Positions 1 through 9,300 of a DNA stretch of 64,000 nt are shown here, piece by piece (within the stretch, counting starts at the first letter, position 1; each line of letters begins with the position of its first letter). The notes below the pieces were generated by a model. The model was not told the DNA's origin and did not search any database. It saw only the letters and a program-made list of their open reading frames with translations. A program made the position numbers and the translations under genes. Source of the stretch: Lachnospiraceae bacterium (GTDB lineage: Bacteria; Bacillota; Clostridia; Lachnospirales; Lachnospiraceae); NCBI GenBank assembly GCA_022790855.1, contig JAAVYA010000049.1, forward strand, positions 1 to 64,000. The letters are read 5' to 3'.

Positions 1-1
1 A

Positions 2-256
2 ATCCGGGGCAATGGAATGATGAGCCATATATCGCAGATGATGGTGCAGCGGCTTAATAAACAGCTTAAGGGTGAAACGGAGAATTTTGACGTCCTTGGA
101 AACACGGTGGAATCTGCAATCCAGGCAACGAAAAAGGCGCTGTACGATTTGGAGCATCCAAGGGAATATATGCCCAGGAGCATAGAGGTTCAGCGGGCTC
201 GCATCAAAGAAGGAGAATTTTACAGGGCGTTTTTGGAGAAGCTGGAGCAGTTATAG
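2..256 (+). CDS. 3' end of an unidentified gene
   Basis: The reading frame is open from base 2, so the gene begins before the window; the ATG at 17 is probably internal. About 84 C-terminal residues are visible. They are charged and probably helical, with a run of basic residues and a Glu/Leu-rich end (FLEKLEQL). There is no signal peptide, membrane segment or recognisable catalytic motif in this part. I do not recognise the family. The stop at 254-256 is followed by about 300 bases without a gene, so it is the last gene of its transcription unit. Confidence 0.55.
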   Translation: MRGNGMMSHISQMMVQRLNKQLKGETENFDVLGNTVESAIQATKKALYDLEHPREYMPRSIEVQRARIKEGEFYRAFLEKLEQL

Positions 257-574
257 GTTCTTTCTCCAATAAGGCGCAGAGTAGTTGTTTTCGGCAGATT
301 GGGGAACCGGGGAAATAAAGGCAAAAGGGATTGTGAGGTGGACTCATTGGAATTTCAATATCGGGCATGGTAAATTCTGCTAATACGAAACAAGTATGCC
401 GTTAAGCGGCAGGGGGCGGAACGCTGACCTGTCCGATTCTGACAAGCGGGGAACATGGTGCCGATATTTACTGCCAGGGTACAAAGGTATTGACGTATCT
501 CGGTACGGGATACGGATGGGCTTGCGAGAGGACTCCGGCTGAACGGGAAAAGGAGTATATTGGAGTTGGAAGAT
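257..574. other. Intergenic stretch without a supported gene
   Basis: Roughly 318 bases between the partial first gene and the acetyltransferase. Only short open frames occur, none with a ribosome-binding site and family resemblance. I see no tRNA, riboswitch or clear terminator hairpin. It may contain decayed coding sequence, but I could not recognise any family in it. Confidence 0.4.
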
Positions 575-982
575 ATGGAATTCATAGAAAATGATTTAAC
601 TTTTGAAGATTATTGTAGACTAAGAGAAAGTGTTGGATGGGCAAATTTTCCGAATGCGGAGAAATCTGTTAAAAGTAGCTTATACACAATAGCTGTAATG
701 CAGGAGAATCAAATTGTCGGAATGGGAAGGTTGATAGGAGATGGAATGTACTACATGATGGTTGACGTTGTGGTGCATCCGAATTATCAGAAAAAAGGTA
801 TTGGCACTAAAATTGTCAATATGATAATTGAGTATGTTAATGAGAAAACACCAATTGGCGGTCGATCCAGCATACAGTTAGTTGCAGAAAAAGGAAAGGA
901 ACACTTTTATGAGAGAAAGGGATTTAAAATCATTCCACATGAATTTTGTGGCAGTGGTATGAGAATGGTAATTCGTAAGTGA
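575..982 (+). CDS. GNAT family N-acetyltransferase
   Basis: A protein of about 135 residues with the GNAT fold signature: a beta strand with MVDVVVHPNYQKKGIGTKIV, which holds the Q/RxxGxG/A-type acetyl-CoA pyrophosphate-binding loop (QKKGIG), followed by the helix and a late motif (EHFYERKGF) typical of motif B. It should transfer an acetyl group from acetyl-CoA to an amine; the substrate cannot be read from the sequence. I chose the ATG at 575 because GGAG at 562-565 lies nine bases upstream; a TTG at 560 with AGGAG at 551-555 is a possible longer start. The gene is more AT-rich than its neighbours and stands alone, which fits recent acquisition. Confidence 0.85.
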   Translation: MEFIENDLTFEDYCRLRESVGWANFPNAEKSVKSSLYTIAVMQENQIVGMGRLIGDGMYYMMVDVVVHPNYQKKGIGTKIVNMIIEYVNEKTPIGGRSSIQLVAEKGKEHFYERKGFKIIPHEFCGSGMRMVIRK

Positions 983-1259
983 TAATATCTGGCAGATTGG
1001 AAAGTCGGGGAGAAAATAGGTAGGCGAGGAATGATAGGATGACAGTTTTGGATGTATTCTCTTGGCTGTCTGCAAAGCGATAACAGTGAAAGATACTTTT
1101 CGTTTTTGTCTCTTTATTATATATCATATTGATTTAGTATTTATAAGTCAAGAGCCGATAAAAGTATTTACAAAGTGGGAGGGTGGAATTATTGTAGCAT
1201 ATTCTTTGTCATATTAGACAACTGCCATCAAATACGATTGACATTTTTTCTCTTAACAT

Positions 1260-2537
1260 TCACCCTTTCTTCCGCAAAAACCAACCCCCAATAAGGGAAA
1301 GGCAAAGCTGCGCCAATGGCATGGTATACCACACCCCTGTAAGCCCCCAGAACAAAGGTAACATATAAATAAAAGCTACCGTCAGCAAAACTTCCCCATA
1401 TACCATAATGGTGGAGGGAACCGTCTGGTCTATGGCATAGAAATAAGCAATGGCAGGCTTGGAAAAACCATACAAAAACAATGCGATTCCAAACGCAGCT
1501 GAACAGTCCAGAATATAAGCGGCGGCTTCCTTAGACCCCCCAAAAAGAATGGGAATCTGATGCCTGCATACAACCACCAGAATGCCGCTGATGGCACCGG
1601 AAATCAAGGCCAAAAAGAACATCCAGCGGCGGTAAGTATGAAGCTTTTTGGTGTTGCCGGCACCCTGGTTTAAGCTGAGAAGCGGCTGGCTCCCGTCGCT
1701 GATGCCCTGAATCAGCAGCTCCATAAAAGACAGGATATAAGCTAGAATGGCGTAGGCGCTGACGGCAGCGGTATCGCCGTATTTTAATGTCTGGAGATTC
1801 ATAAAAATAATCGTAATGGAAGGAAGGTACGTCAAGCCAAAGGGGGAAATACCGACCTTTATAATAGAAGCGATCACCCTGGCGTCCGGCTTTAAATTCC
1901 GAAGAAAGCCGCGGGTAGGCTTTCGGAGGAAAAAGCAAAGGCAAAGGATCAGCGTCAACACCTGGCCGCTGACGGTAGCCAAAGCGGCTCCCTGGATAGC
2001 CAGATGCAGTTTCATCACAAAGAGCCAGTCCAGGAAAATATTTACCAGACACCCAGTGGCCATAGCAGCCATGGCAAAGATGGACGCCCCATGGTTGCGG
2101 ATTAGGGGAAGCATGGCGCATGCAGATACCTGAGCGATGGCTCCTGCCAATAGGATACAAAGATATTGCCTGCAATAAGTAAAAAGGACGCCTTTGGCTC
2201 CAAGAAACGAAAGCAGGAAGCCGTGGCTTAAGGCAAGCAAAAGAACCAGGCTGATGGTTCCTGCGATCATAAGAAAAAACGCGTTACCTTCCGCCCGGGC
2301 GGCTTTTGTTTCATTTCCGGCGCCCCGGTTTAAGGAGACAATCACAGAAGCCCCCATACCGATGCCCGTTCCCAGTGAAATAATCAAAGCGGCCAGAGGC
2401 CATACGATGTTAATCGCGGCCAGGCCGTCGTCTCCCATAGCGTTTCCTACAAAAATCCCGTCCACAATAGAATAAATTCCAGTTAAGATGAAAGAGAACA
2501 TGGCCGGAAAAATATATCTGCAAAATTCTTTTTTCAT
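1260..2537 (-). CDS. MATE family multidrug efflux transporter
   Basis: 425 residues, close to the usual MATE length, made almost entirely of hydrophobic helices (about 12). The N-terminal region has the typical MATE opening (PAMFSFILTGIYSIVDGIFVG, then GLAAINIVWPL and a GTGIGMGAS segment) and an internal second half with the same organisation (ISDGSQPLLSLNQGAG). Such carriers export cationic drugs or metabolites across the cytoplasmic membrane in exchange for Na+ or H+. The gene is divergent from a MerR-type regulator and is preceded by a promoter with a 19-base spacer, the hallmark of MerR-activated efflux genes, so the substrate is probably also the inducer of that regulator. Substrate unknown. 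Confidence 0.9.
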   Translation of the reverse strand: MKKEFCRYIFPAMFSFILTGIYSIVDGIFVGNAMGDDGLAAINIVWPLAALIISLGTGIGMGASVIVSLNRGAGNETKAARAEGNAFFLMIAGTISLVLLLALSHGFLLSFLGAKGVLFTYCRQYLCILLAGAIAQVSACAMLPLIRNHGASIFAMAAMATGCLVNIFLDWLFVMKLHLAIQGAALATVSGQVLTLILCLCFFLRKPTRGFLRNLKPDARVIASIIKVGISPFGLTYLPSITIIFMNLQTLKYGDTAAVSAYAILAYILSFMELLIQGISDGSQPLLSLNQGAGNTKKLHTYRRWMFFLALISGAISGILVVVCRHQIPILFGGSKEAAAYILDCSAAFGIALFLYGFSKPAIAYFYAIDQTVPSTIMVYGEVLLTVAFIYMLPLFWGLTGVWYTMPLAQLCLSLIGGWFLRKKG

Positions 2538-2562
2538 GATAATTACCCCTTTCTTGTTTAAC

Positions 2563-2593
2563 AGTATAAAGGTTAAAGTTACTTGAATGTCAA
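2563..2593 (-). promoter_or_regulatory. MerR-type promoter of the MATE gene (19-bp spacer)
   Basis: Read on the minus strand: -35 TTGACA (2588-2593), a 19-base spacer (2569-2587), then -10 TATACT (2563-2568). Both hexamers are near-perfect but the spacer is two bases longer than the optimum. This is exactly the design that MerR family activators correct by untwisting DNA. The spacer holds an imperfect dyad (AAGTAACT / TTAACCTT), the expected regulator binding site. Confidence 0.8.
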
Positions 2594-2611
2594 GGGGAGA
2601 TTAGGTATAAT
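2583..2611 (+). promoter_or_regulatory. Promoter of the merR-type regulator, overlapping the MATE promoter
   Basis: TTGAAT (2583-2588), a 17-base spacer and TATAAT (2606-2611) on the plus strand. The -35 box overlaps the -35 box of the divergent MATE promoter, so regulator binding to the MATE promoter would probably also control its own synthesis. Confidence 0.65.
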
Positions 2612-2637
2612 ATAAAAAACAATATTGGAGGAACGGA

Positions 2638-3417
2638 ATGGAAGAAAAGAAGTATAGTATACAAGTCATTTCACGTCTTTTGGATATTCCCAAAGCCACG
2701 ATACGGTATTGGAACCAGGAAGGATTGATTTCTCCGCCCAGGAACGGAAAGAACAGTTATCGGGAATTTTCCCTGGCAGACGCCATGGAGCTGAGCAATA
2801 TTTCCTTTTACCGCAGTATCGGAATTCCCATGAAAGAGCTGAAACAAATGCTTTGCTCCGATATTTGGGTCCAAGAGGAAGTGCTTGACGAGGCAAAAGA
2901 ACGTTTGGAAGAAAAGCAGCGCAAGCTGAAACAGCAGGCGGAACGGATTCGGATGCAGCAAAAAGCCCTGGAACAAATTCGACAGCTGAAGGAGCAGCCT
3001 ATTGTACCAGGAGAGCCGCCTTTTGTAAAAGTAGGAGCGTTTTCCCATTGGAAAGAAGAGCATTGGAAGAAAATTTCATTGGAGCCGGGAGCATTTGTCT
3101 TGGCGCTTGGGAAAACAAAAGAAGAAGGACCGCAGTATGGGATTGGTTATGGGCCAGGAGAATGGCAGGAGGAAGGAGAACTTTTGTGGGAGCGGAAAGG
3201 ACAGACGTTTTTAGAAGGGCTGCTGGTGGCAAACAGCCGGGATGAGAGTCAAAATGATTTGGAACAACAGAAAGAATTACTGAGAAGCCAAGGGATCACT
3301 GCGGGCCGGGTGATTGCTCAGTATCTGACTTCAGGAGTAAACAGGCCGGGGGAAGCCTGGGATTATTATAAAATGTGGATAGAAGTGGAATCAAATTCAG
3401 AAGAATTTAGGCAATAA
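2638..3417 (+). CDS. MerR family transcriptional regulator
   Basis: 259 residues. The N-terminus carries the MerR winged helix: YSIQVISRLLDIPKATIRYW (recognition helix-turn-helix), the wing NGKNSYREFS, and a second helix pair (SNISFYRSIGIPMKELKQML). A long coiled-coil dimerisation helix follows (about residues 80-120, rich in E, K, R and Q). The C-terminal 130 residues look like an effector-binding domain of the GyrI/BmrR type, presumably sensing a drug. The start follows GGAGG at 2626-2630. It is divergent from the MATE transporter and is expected to activate it through the 19-base-spacer promoter between them. Confidence 0.9.
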   Translation: MEEKKYSIQVISRLLDIPKATIRYWNQEGLISPPRNGKNSYREFSLADAMELSNISFYRSIGIPMKELKQMLCSDIWVQEEVLDEAKERLEEKQRKLKQQAERIRMQQKALEQIRQLKEQPIVPGEPPFVKVGAFSHWKEEHWKKISLEPGAFVLALGKTKEEGPQYGIGYGPGEWQEEGELLWERKGQTFLEGLLVANSRDESQNDLEQQKELLRSQGITAGRVIAQYLTSGVNRPGEAWDYYKMWIEVESNSEEFRQ

Positions 3418-3593
3418 CAGGTATTTGCTCCCAAAGTGTAAAGATATCGAGGAACGTATCCGAAATAAAATATAAATAATGTTTTGTAACTACATCTGGA
3501 CGAAATAAAAGAATGATGGTACAATATACTGTATTATAAAATTTCTAAAATATGGAAGAAAGGAATATAGCAGGAAAGGAAGGGGTCCAAAGC

Positions 3594-3995
3594 ATGGATA
3601 ATTCACATTTATTTAAAAACTCTAAGTATTGTAAAATTTGCCGACGTCCATTGCCATCGGATTTTGAGGCGGAGCTTTGCCCTGAATGCGAAGAGAATGA
3701 GCTGTTTAACAGAGTGAAGGAATTTATCCGAAGCCGTGATGTTACGGAATATCAAGTGGCGGATGAGTTTGGCCTGCCCTTAAGAAAAGTGAAGGGCTGG
3801 ATCAAAGAAGGGCGCATTGAGTATAAAGAACGTGTGGAAAAGATAAAAAGTCTTCACTGTCTCTCCTGCGGAGAACCCATTACATTTGGCTCCTACTGCC
3901 AGAGATGCTTTAAGCTTCAAAATACCGCCAAGGGCGGCTTGGTGGCGTCCCAGGATGATAACCGGATGCGTTTTTTGGAACAGGGAAAGAAATAA
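3594..3995 (+). CDS. Zinc-ribbon / helix-turn-helix protein (YvyF-like)
   Basis: 133 residues from the ATG at 3594, chosen because AAGGAAGGGG lies just upstream; an ATG at 3552 has a poorer site. Four CxxC pairs are visible: CKIC and CPEC near the N-terminus, CLSC and CQRC near the C-terminus, so two zinc ribbons probably flank a central helix-turn-helix segment (EYQVADEFGLPLRKVKGWIK, then EGRIEYK). This layout resembles the YvyF/TIGR03826 group linked to flagellar operons in Firmicutes and often annotated as MerR-like. No flagellar genes lie beside it here. A role in transcription or late assembly control is inference only. Confidence 0.7.
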   Translation: MDNSHLFKNSKYCKICRRPLPSDFEAELCPECEENELFNRVKEFIRSRDVTEYQVADEFGLPLRKVKGWIKEGRIEYKERVEKIKSLHCLSCGEPITFGSYCQRCFKLQNTAKGGLVASQDDNRMRFLEQGKK

Positions 3996-4142
3996 GGCAG
4001 GTTATAAAGCAAGAAATAGGGCAAAAATAGGCTTTGAGTTCGTTGCTTCTTACATCAGATGATTGCGGAAGCGGGAACCCGAAGCTTTTTATTTCGTAAA
4101 GAAAGACTGCGCTGCGCGATGAGTGCGCCAAGAGGAGGAAAA

Positions 4143-6062
4143 ATGGCAAAGACACAATATGATGCCAGCAGCATCTCAGTCCTGGAGGGCTTAGAGGCTG
4201 TACGGAAACGGCCGGGGATGTACATCGGAAGCGTTTCCCGCAAAGGCTTGAATCATTTAATTTATGAGATTGTTGATAACGCTGTGGACGAGCATCTGGC
4301 CGGGGCCTGTGATACGATTTGGGTGACCCTGGAAGCAGACGGCTCTTGTACTGTGGAGGACAACGGCCGGGGGATTCCGGTGGGAATGCATGAGAAGGGC
4401 ATGGCGGCGGCCCGTCTGGTATTTACCACCCTTCATGCCGGGGGCAAATTTGACGAAGGGGCTTATAAGACCAGCGGCGGCCTGCACGGCGTGGGCTCTT
4501 CCGTGGTAAATGCACTGTCCACCTACCTGGATCTTCAGGTGAGCCAGGGCGGATACATCCACCATGACCGCTACGAGCGGGGAATTCCGGTGATCGAATT
4601 GGAAAACGGCCTGCTCCCCAAAATGGGTAAGACAAAAAAGACGGGATCCCGGATCAATTTTCTTCCGGACCCGGAGATTTTTGAGAAAACCAGGTTCAAG
4701 GAGGACGAAGTAAAAAGCCGTCTTCATGAGACGGCCTATTTGAATCCGGAGCTGATGATCGTATATGAGGACAAGCGGGGCCCCCAGACGGAGCTGCTGG
4801 AATTCCATGAACCGGACGGCATCATCGGATATGTAAAAGATTTGAATAAAAAGAGCGAAGCCGTTACGGATGTGATTTACTTCAAAGGAGAGGCAGAGGG
4901 CATTACCGTGGAATCCGCGTTTCAGTATACCAGTGAATTCCATGAGAATGTTCTGGGCTTTTGCAACAATATTTATAATGCCGAGGGAGGCACCCATCTC
5001 ACCGGATTTAAGACGGTTTTTACAACAGTTATTAATAATTATGCCCGGGAACTGGGAATTTTGAAAGAAAAAGACGCCAATTTTACCGGGACGGACGTGC
5101 GGAACGGAATGACGGCGGTGATTTCCATAAAACATCCGGCCCCCCGTTTTGAAGGGCAGACGAAAACAAAATTGGACAACCAGGACGCCTCCCGGGTGAC
5201 AGGGAAAGTGACGGGAGAAGAGATTCAGCTCTATTTTGACAAAAATTTAGAGAACCTGAAAAAAGTGATCGCTTGCGCGGAAAAAGCCGCCAAAATCCGC
5301 AAGACGGAAGAGCGGGCCAAGACGAACCTACTAACCAAGCAGAAGTTTTCTTTTGATTCCAACGGTAAACTGGCCAACTGCGAGAGCAGGGACGCTTCCA
5401 TCTGCGAGATTTTTATTGTGGAGGGAGATTCTGCAGGAGGATCCGCCAAGACGGCCCGGGATCGGAATTTTCAGGCGATTCTGCCTATTCGTGGTAAGAT
5501 TTTGAATGTGGAGAAAGCCAGCATTGACAAGGTGCTTGCAAACGCAGAGATTAAGACCATGATTAATGCCTTTGGATGCGGATTCTCCGAGGGATTTGGC
5601 AATGATTTTGACATTACAAAGTTAAGATATGATAAGATTATCATTATGGCGGATGCAGACGTGGATGGGGCGCATATTTCCACCCTGCTCTTAACGCTGT
5701 TTTACCGTTTTATGCCGGAACTGATTTATGAGGGGCATATTTATATTGCGATGCCGCCTTTGTATAAGGCGATTCCTTCCAGAGGAGAAGAAGAATATCT
5801 TTATGACGACGTGGCACTGGAACGTTACCGGAAGACCCACAAAGGTTCCTTTACGCTCCAGCGGTACAAAGGTTTGGGAGAGATGGACGCCCAGCAGCTT
5901 TGGGAGACGACCTTAGATCCCAAGACGCGTGTTTTGAAAAAAGTGGAGATTGAGGATGCCCGAATGGCTTCCGATGTGACGGAGATGCTGATGGGGACGG
6001 AGGTTTTGCCCAGACGGCAATTCATTTATGAAAATGCCTCTGAGGCAGAACTGGATATATAA
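4143..6062 (+). CDS. parE: Type IIA topoisomerase subunit B (ParE/GyrB-like)
   Basis: 640 residues from the ATG at 4143, which has GAGGAGG at 4132-4138; a longer frame from 4059 lacks a better site. The GHKL ATPase motifs are intact (EIVDNAVDEHLAG; VEDNGRGIP; GGLHGVGSSVVNALS), followed by the transducer domain and the TOPRIM metal site (EGDSAGGSA; MADADVDGAHI), ending in the usual C-terminal tail (RYKGLGEMD). It supplies ATP hydrolysis for DNA strand passage together with the next gene, 25 bases downstream. Clostridia usually carry a gyrase pair near the origin and a second pair like this one, so ParE is the likelier assignment; GyrB cannot be excluded by eye. Confidence 0.9.
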   Translation: MAKTQYDASSISVLEGLEAVRKRPGMYIGSVSRKGLNHLIYEIVDNAVDEHLAGACDTIWVTLEADGSCTVEDNGRGIPVGMHEKGMAAARLVFTTLHAGGKFDEGAYKTSGGLHGVGSSVVNALSTYLDLQVSQGGYIHHDRYERGIPVIELENGLLPKMGKTKKTGSRINFLPDPEIFEKTRFKEDEVKSRLHETAYLNPELMIVYEDKRGPQTELLEFHEPDGIIGYVKDLNKKSEAVTDVIYFKGEAEGITVESAFQYTSEFHENVLGFCNNIYNAEGGTHLTGFKTVFTTVINNYARELGILKEKDANFTGTDVRNGMTAVISIKHPAPRFEGQTKTKLDNQDASRVTGKVTGEEIQLYFDKNLENLKKVIACAEKAAKIRKTEERAKTNLLTKQKFSFDSNGKLANCESRDASICEIFIVEGDSAGGSAKTARDRNFQAILPIRGKILNVEKASIDKVLANAEIKTMINAFGCGFSEGFGNDFDITKLRYDKIIIMADADVDGAHISTLLLTLFYRFMPELIYEGHIYIAMPPLYKAIPSRGEEEYLYDDVALERYRKTHKGSFTLQRYKGLGEMDAQQLWETTLDPKTRVLKKVEIEDARMASDVTEMLMGTEVLPRRQFIYENASEAELDI

Positions 6063-6087
6063 GACTATTTAGGAAGAGGAAAGAGAG

Positions 6088-8325
6088 ATGGAACAAAAAG
6101 AAGGAATCATCCGCACCGAGTATTCGGAGATTATGCAGAAATCCTACATTGACTATGCCATGAGCGTGATTATAGCCCGGGCTCTTCCGGATGTACGGGA
6201 TGGATTAAAGCCGGTGCAGCGAAGGACGTTGTACGATATGTACGAGCTGGGCATCCGGTATGACAGGCCCTACCGGAAATGTGCCCGTATCGTAGGGGAT
6301 ACCATGGGTAAATACCATCCCCATGGGGACAGTTCTATATATGAGGCCCTGGTGGTGATGGCCCAGGAATTCAAAAAAGGAATGCCCCTGGTGGACGGCC
6401 ACGGCAATTTCGGCTCCATTGAAGGAGACGGGGCTGCCGCCATGCGTTATACGGAGGCACGGCTTCAAAAGATTACCCAGGAAGCGTATCTTGCAGATCT
6501 GGACAAGGATGTGGTGGATTTTGTTCCCAATTTTGACGAGACAGAGAAGGAACCGGCAGTACTTCCCGTAAAAGTTCCCAATCTGCTGATTAACGGAGCC
6601 GAGGGAATCGCCGTAGGCATGGCCACCAGCATCCCGCCCCACAACCTGGAAGAAGTCATTGAAGGGGTTAAGGCATATATGAAAAACCCGGATATAACAA
6701 CCCAGGAAATGCTTTCTTATATCAAAGGACCGGATTTCCCCACTGGAGGAATTGTGGTGAATAAAGATGATCTGGCGGAGATTTATGAGACTGGCACAGG
6801 AAAGATCCGCCTCCGGGGCAAGGTGGAGATTGAAAAAGCCAAAGGGGGGAAGGAACGCCTTGTCATTACAGAGATTCCCTATACCATGGTGGGGGCCAAT
6901 ATCGGTAAATTTTTAAACGATGTATATTCTCTGGTGGAGTCGAAAAAGACGAATGATATTGTGGATATTTCCAACCAGTCCTCCAAAGAAGGCATCCGCA
7001 TTGTGCTGGAGCTGCGCAAGGGCTGTAATACGGAAAATCTCTGCAATATGCTCTATAAAAAAACGCGCCTGGAGGATACCTTCGGCGTTAATATGCTGGC
7101 TGTGGCAGGGGGCCGTCCGGAGACCATGGGGCTGATTCCTGTGATCCGCCATCATGTCAACTTTCAGTATGAATTGGCTACCAGAAAGTACAAAAACCTT
7201 CTGGCCAAAGAACTTGACAAAAAAGAGATCCAGGAAGGGCTGATCAAAGCCTGCGATGTGATCGATCTGATTATAGAAATCCTCCGGGGCAGCAAGAATA
7301 TCAAGGAAGCAAAAGCTTGTCTGGTCACTGGAGAGACAGGTGCCATCCGGTTCAAAACGAAGAAGTCTAAAGAAGAGGCGGGGAAGCTTCGTTTTACAGA
7401 ACGACAGGCTGCGGCGATTTTAGAGATGCGCCTGTATAAGCTGATTGGGCTGGAATTAGAGGCATTAAGAAAAGAACACGAAGAGACCTTAAAGCATATC
7501 GCCCAATACCAGGAGATTTTAGGGAGCCGGGGAGCCATGGCCAAAGTCATCATCCGGGAATTGGACAAGTTCCGGAAAGAATATGGGCGGCAGCGGCGGA
7601 CAGCCATAGAGAATGCGGCAGAAGCTGTGTACGAAGAAAAGAAGATGGAAGAGATTCCTGTGGTGGCGCTGACAGATCGTTTCGGCTACGCTAAGGCGGT
7701 GGACGTGCCCACCTATGAACGGAACAAGGAAGCGGCGGACAGTGAAAGCAAGTATCAGATTCCTTGCAAAAATACAGATAAGCTGTGCATTTTCACAGAT
7801 ACCGGACAGCAGCATTTGGTGAAGGTAAAAGATCTGCCCTTCGGAAAGTTTCGGGAGAAAGGAACGCCCCTGGATAATATTAGTAACTACAACAGCGGCG
7901 AAGAGCGGCTCATTTATATGGACAGTTTAAGTAATCTGACCGGGAAAACACTGCTTTTTGCCAGCAGCAGCGGTATGCTGAAACAAGTAGACGGCGGTGA
8001 ATTTGACGTATCCAAACGGACCACAGCGGCTACGAAGTTGGGAGATGGGGACCGGCTGCTTGCGGCGGCTCTGACAGAGGAAAAAGAAACGATCATTCTG
8101 CAAACAAATAAAGGCATGTTCCTGCGGTTTTTGTTGTCGGAGGTGCCCCAGAAGAAAAAGGGAGCCGTAGGCGTCCGGGGGATTCGCTTGTCTTCTGACG
8201 ATGAAGTAGAGGCTGTCTATTTGTTAGGGGAGAAAGAGGAGAAGACAATTACGTTTAAGGAAAAAGAAATCGCTCTTCACAGGCTGCGGATTGCGGGCCG
8301 TGATACGAAGGGGGTGAAGAAGTGA
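6088..8325 (+). CDS. parC: Type IIA topoisomerase subunit A (ParC/GyrA-like)
   Basis: 745 residues. The breakage-reunion core is clear: [16 protein letters not shown], the quinolone-determining helix [16 protein letters not shown], and catalytic tyrosine Y121 in [10 protein letters not shown]82 and E86 stand at the positions of E. coli GyrA S83/D87, the susceptible configuration. The C-terminal region contains beta-pinwheel repeats; one ([14 protein letters not shown]) is weakly GyrA-box-like, so a gyrase-like activity is possible. Start at 6088 with AGGAAGAGGAAAGAG upstream. It is co-transcribed with the B subunit and forms the A2B2 enzyme that cuts and passes duplex DNA, decatenating or supercoiling the chromosome. 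Confidence 0.9.
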   Translation: MEQKEGIIRTEYSEIMQKSYIDYAMSVIIARALPDVRDGLKPVQRRTLYDMYELGIRYDRPYRKCARIVGDTMGKYHPHGDSSIYEALVVMAQEFKKGMPLVDGHGNFGSIEGDGAAAMRYTEARLQKITQEAYLADLDKDVVDFVPNFDETEKEPAVLPVKVPNLLINGAEGIAVGMATSIPPHNLEEVIEGVKAYMKNPDITTQEMLSYIKGPDFPTGGIVVNKDDLAEIYETGTGKIRLRGKVEIEKAKGGKERLVITEIPYTMVGANIGKFLNDVYSLVESKKTNDIVDISNQSSKEGIRIVLELRKGCNTENLCNMLYKKTRLEDTFGVNMLAVAGGRPETMGLIPVIRHHVNFQYELATRKYKNLLAKELDKKEIQEGLIKACDVIDLIIEILRGSKNIKEAKACLVTGETGAIRFKTKKSKEEAGKLRFTERQAAAILEMRLYKLIGLELEALRKEHEETLKHIAQYQEILGSRGAMAKVIIRELDKFRKEYGRQRRTAIENAAEAVYEEKKMEEIPVVALTDRFGYAKAVDVPTYERNKEAADSESKYQIPCKNTDKLCIFTDTGQQHLVKVKDLPFGKFREKGTPLDNISNYNSGEERLIYMDSLSNLTGKTLLFASSSGMLKQVDGGEFDVSKRTTAATKLGDGDRLLAAALTEEKETIILQTNKGMFLRFLLSEVPQKKKGAVGVRGIRLSSDDEVEAVYLLGEKEEKTITFKEKEIALHRLRIAGRDTKGVKK

Positions 8326-8434
8326 AAAAGAAGTATCAGAGATGCGTTTTACACGGTATTACGGATTCGTTATAAAAAGAGTAATAGAAAAACGGAATTG
8401 AATTCACATCTGGAACATCCGGTAAGGGGAAAAT

Positions 8435-8725
8435 ATGGAAAAACTGTCAGGGGTAGAATCGTTCCATACGGAAAGGAAAGAGGTAAGACGGACGGCAAAA
8501 GAATATGGAAGCAGGAAGCTAAGCCTGCCGCAGACGGAATTATACGTGATATATACCGGAAACCGAAAAAACAGGCCGGAATGGATCAGCCTGTCCGAGG
8601 AATTCTTTGGAGGGAATAAGGATTTCCTGGAGGCCAGAGTAAAGGTGCTTTATGGGGACAGAGGAAAAAAGGATATCATCAGCCAATATGTAGATTTTAC
8701 CAAGGTATCGGCGGTGAAACCGTAG
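8435..8725 (+). pseudogene. Fragment of an Rpn-family / PD-(D/E)XK nuclease-like protein
   Basis: The second half of this 96-residue frame (PQTELYVIYTGNRKNRPEWI, then SLSEEFFGGNKDFLEARVKV and ISQYVDFTKV) is the recognisable middle part of large clostridial Rpn/transposase-associated nuclease proteins of about 300 residues. The first 30 residues do not fit and the C-terminal half is missing, so it is a remnant. Such proteins are thought to promote DNA rearrangement or recombination. It sits just after the topoisomerase pair, beside another broken gene, marking a site where foreign DNA has decayed. Confidence 0.6.
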
Positions 8726-8779
8726 AACAGCCTCTTTCAGAGGGCCGGATTATTGAAGTGTGTGCCGGCTCTCTTTGAT

Positions 8780-9172
8780 TTATTCTTTTATATCATTGAC
8801 GGTTTGGTTATATATCAATTGAACCGTTTCTTCAAAACTTATGTCTTTATATAAAATTTTCTCCGAAATCATTGGCAGAAAATCTTTTTCTCTCCACTAC
8901 CGTTTCATATCCGCTTCTCCAAAATCATTTTTATTTGGTTTTGTATTGTGCCGAAGCAAGGTTTCCTCAAAGGGCAAATCATAATAATATGCATAAATAT
9001 TGCTGCCGTATTCCTTGACTGCAGTTTCAAATAATCTATGGCATTCTTTAGCTGGAAGAATGCCTTCCAGTATTGTAACTTCTGAATGCTCTTTCCCATA
9101 TTTCAATAGTTGAAATAAAAACCAAAAATACGCAATACCTTCACAGTTTTGCAGAACCACTGTACAATTCAA
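8780..9172 (-). pseudogene. Broken P-loop kinase-like gene with an in-frame TAG
   Basis: The frame from 9172 to 8897 encodes LLKYGKEHSEVTILEGIL, YAYYYDLPFEETLLRH and FGEADMKR, the signature of small clostridial uridine-kinase/zeta-toxin-like P-loop proteins. After the TAG stop the same frame continues directly with WREKDFLPMISEKILYKD and VNDIKE to a TAA at 8780-8782. Relatives have a tryptophan pair here, so TGG to TAG is the simplest explanation. The N-terminal part with the nucleotide-binding P-loop (GxSGSGKT type) is also missing, because in-frame stops lie just upstream of 9172. The gene is therefore dead by truncation and nonsense mutation. AT-rich compared with the surroundings. Confidence 0.7.
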
Positions 9173-9224
9173 AAAATTAATGACAAAATGTAAAAAAATA
9201 TCTTGCTTCGTTCAGGGGTGGACG

Positions 9225-9233
9225 TGATATGAT
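9225..9233 (+). promoter_or_regulatory. Extended -10 promoter upstream of the pilus operon
   Basis: TG-A-TATGAT at 9225-9233 is an extended -10 element about 70 bases before the diguanylate cyclase; a weak -35 (TTGCTT, 9203-9208) lies 19 bases upstream. It is the only convincing promoter before the 19-kb operon. I looked for a c-di-GMP riboswitch in the leader and did not see one. Confidence 0.5.
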
Positions 9234-9300
9234 ACAAAAAATTTCTTGGAATCCACGCTATCTTTGAATACACCGTAAGGAGGCGGAACAAAAGAAAAAC

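Noticed and set aside
1531-2175. 214-residue minus-strand frame within the MATE gene
   Set aside because: Alternative frame of the transporter, rich in Arg, Pro and Cys with no start site; not a gene.
4257-5135. 292-residue frame on the minus strand inside the topoisomerase B gene
   Set aside because: Shadow of the GC-rich coding frame; no ribosome-binding site or family resemblance, and the sense gene is unambiguous.
9180-9300. Possible c-di-GMP riboswitch before the diguanylate cyclase and pilus genes
   Set aside because: I looked for the conserved GEMM aptamer segments and did not find them in the leader.
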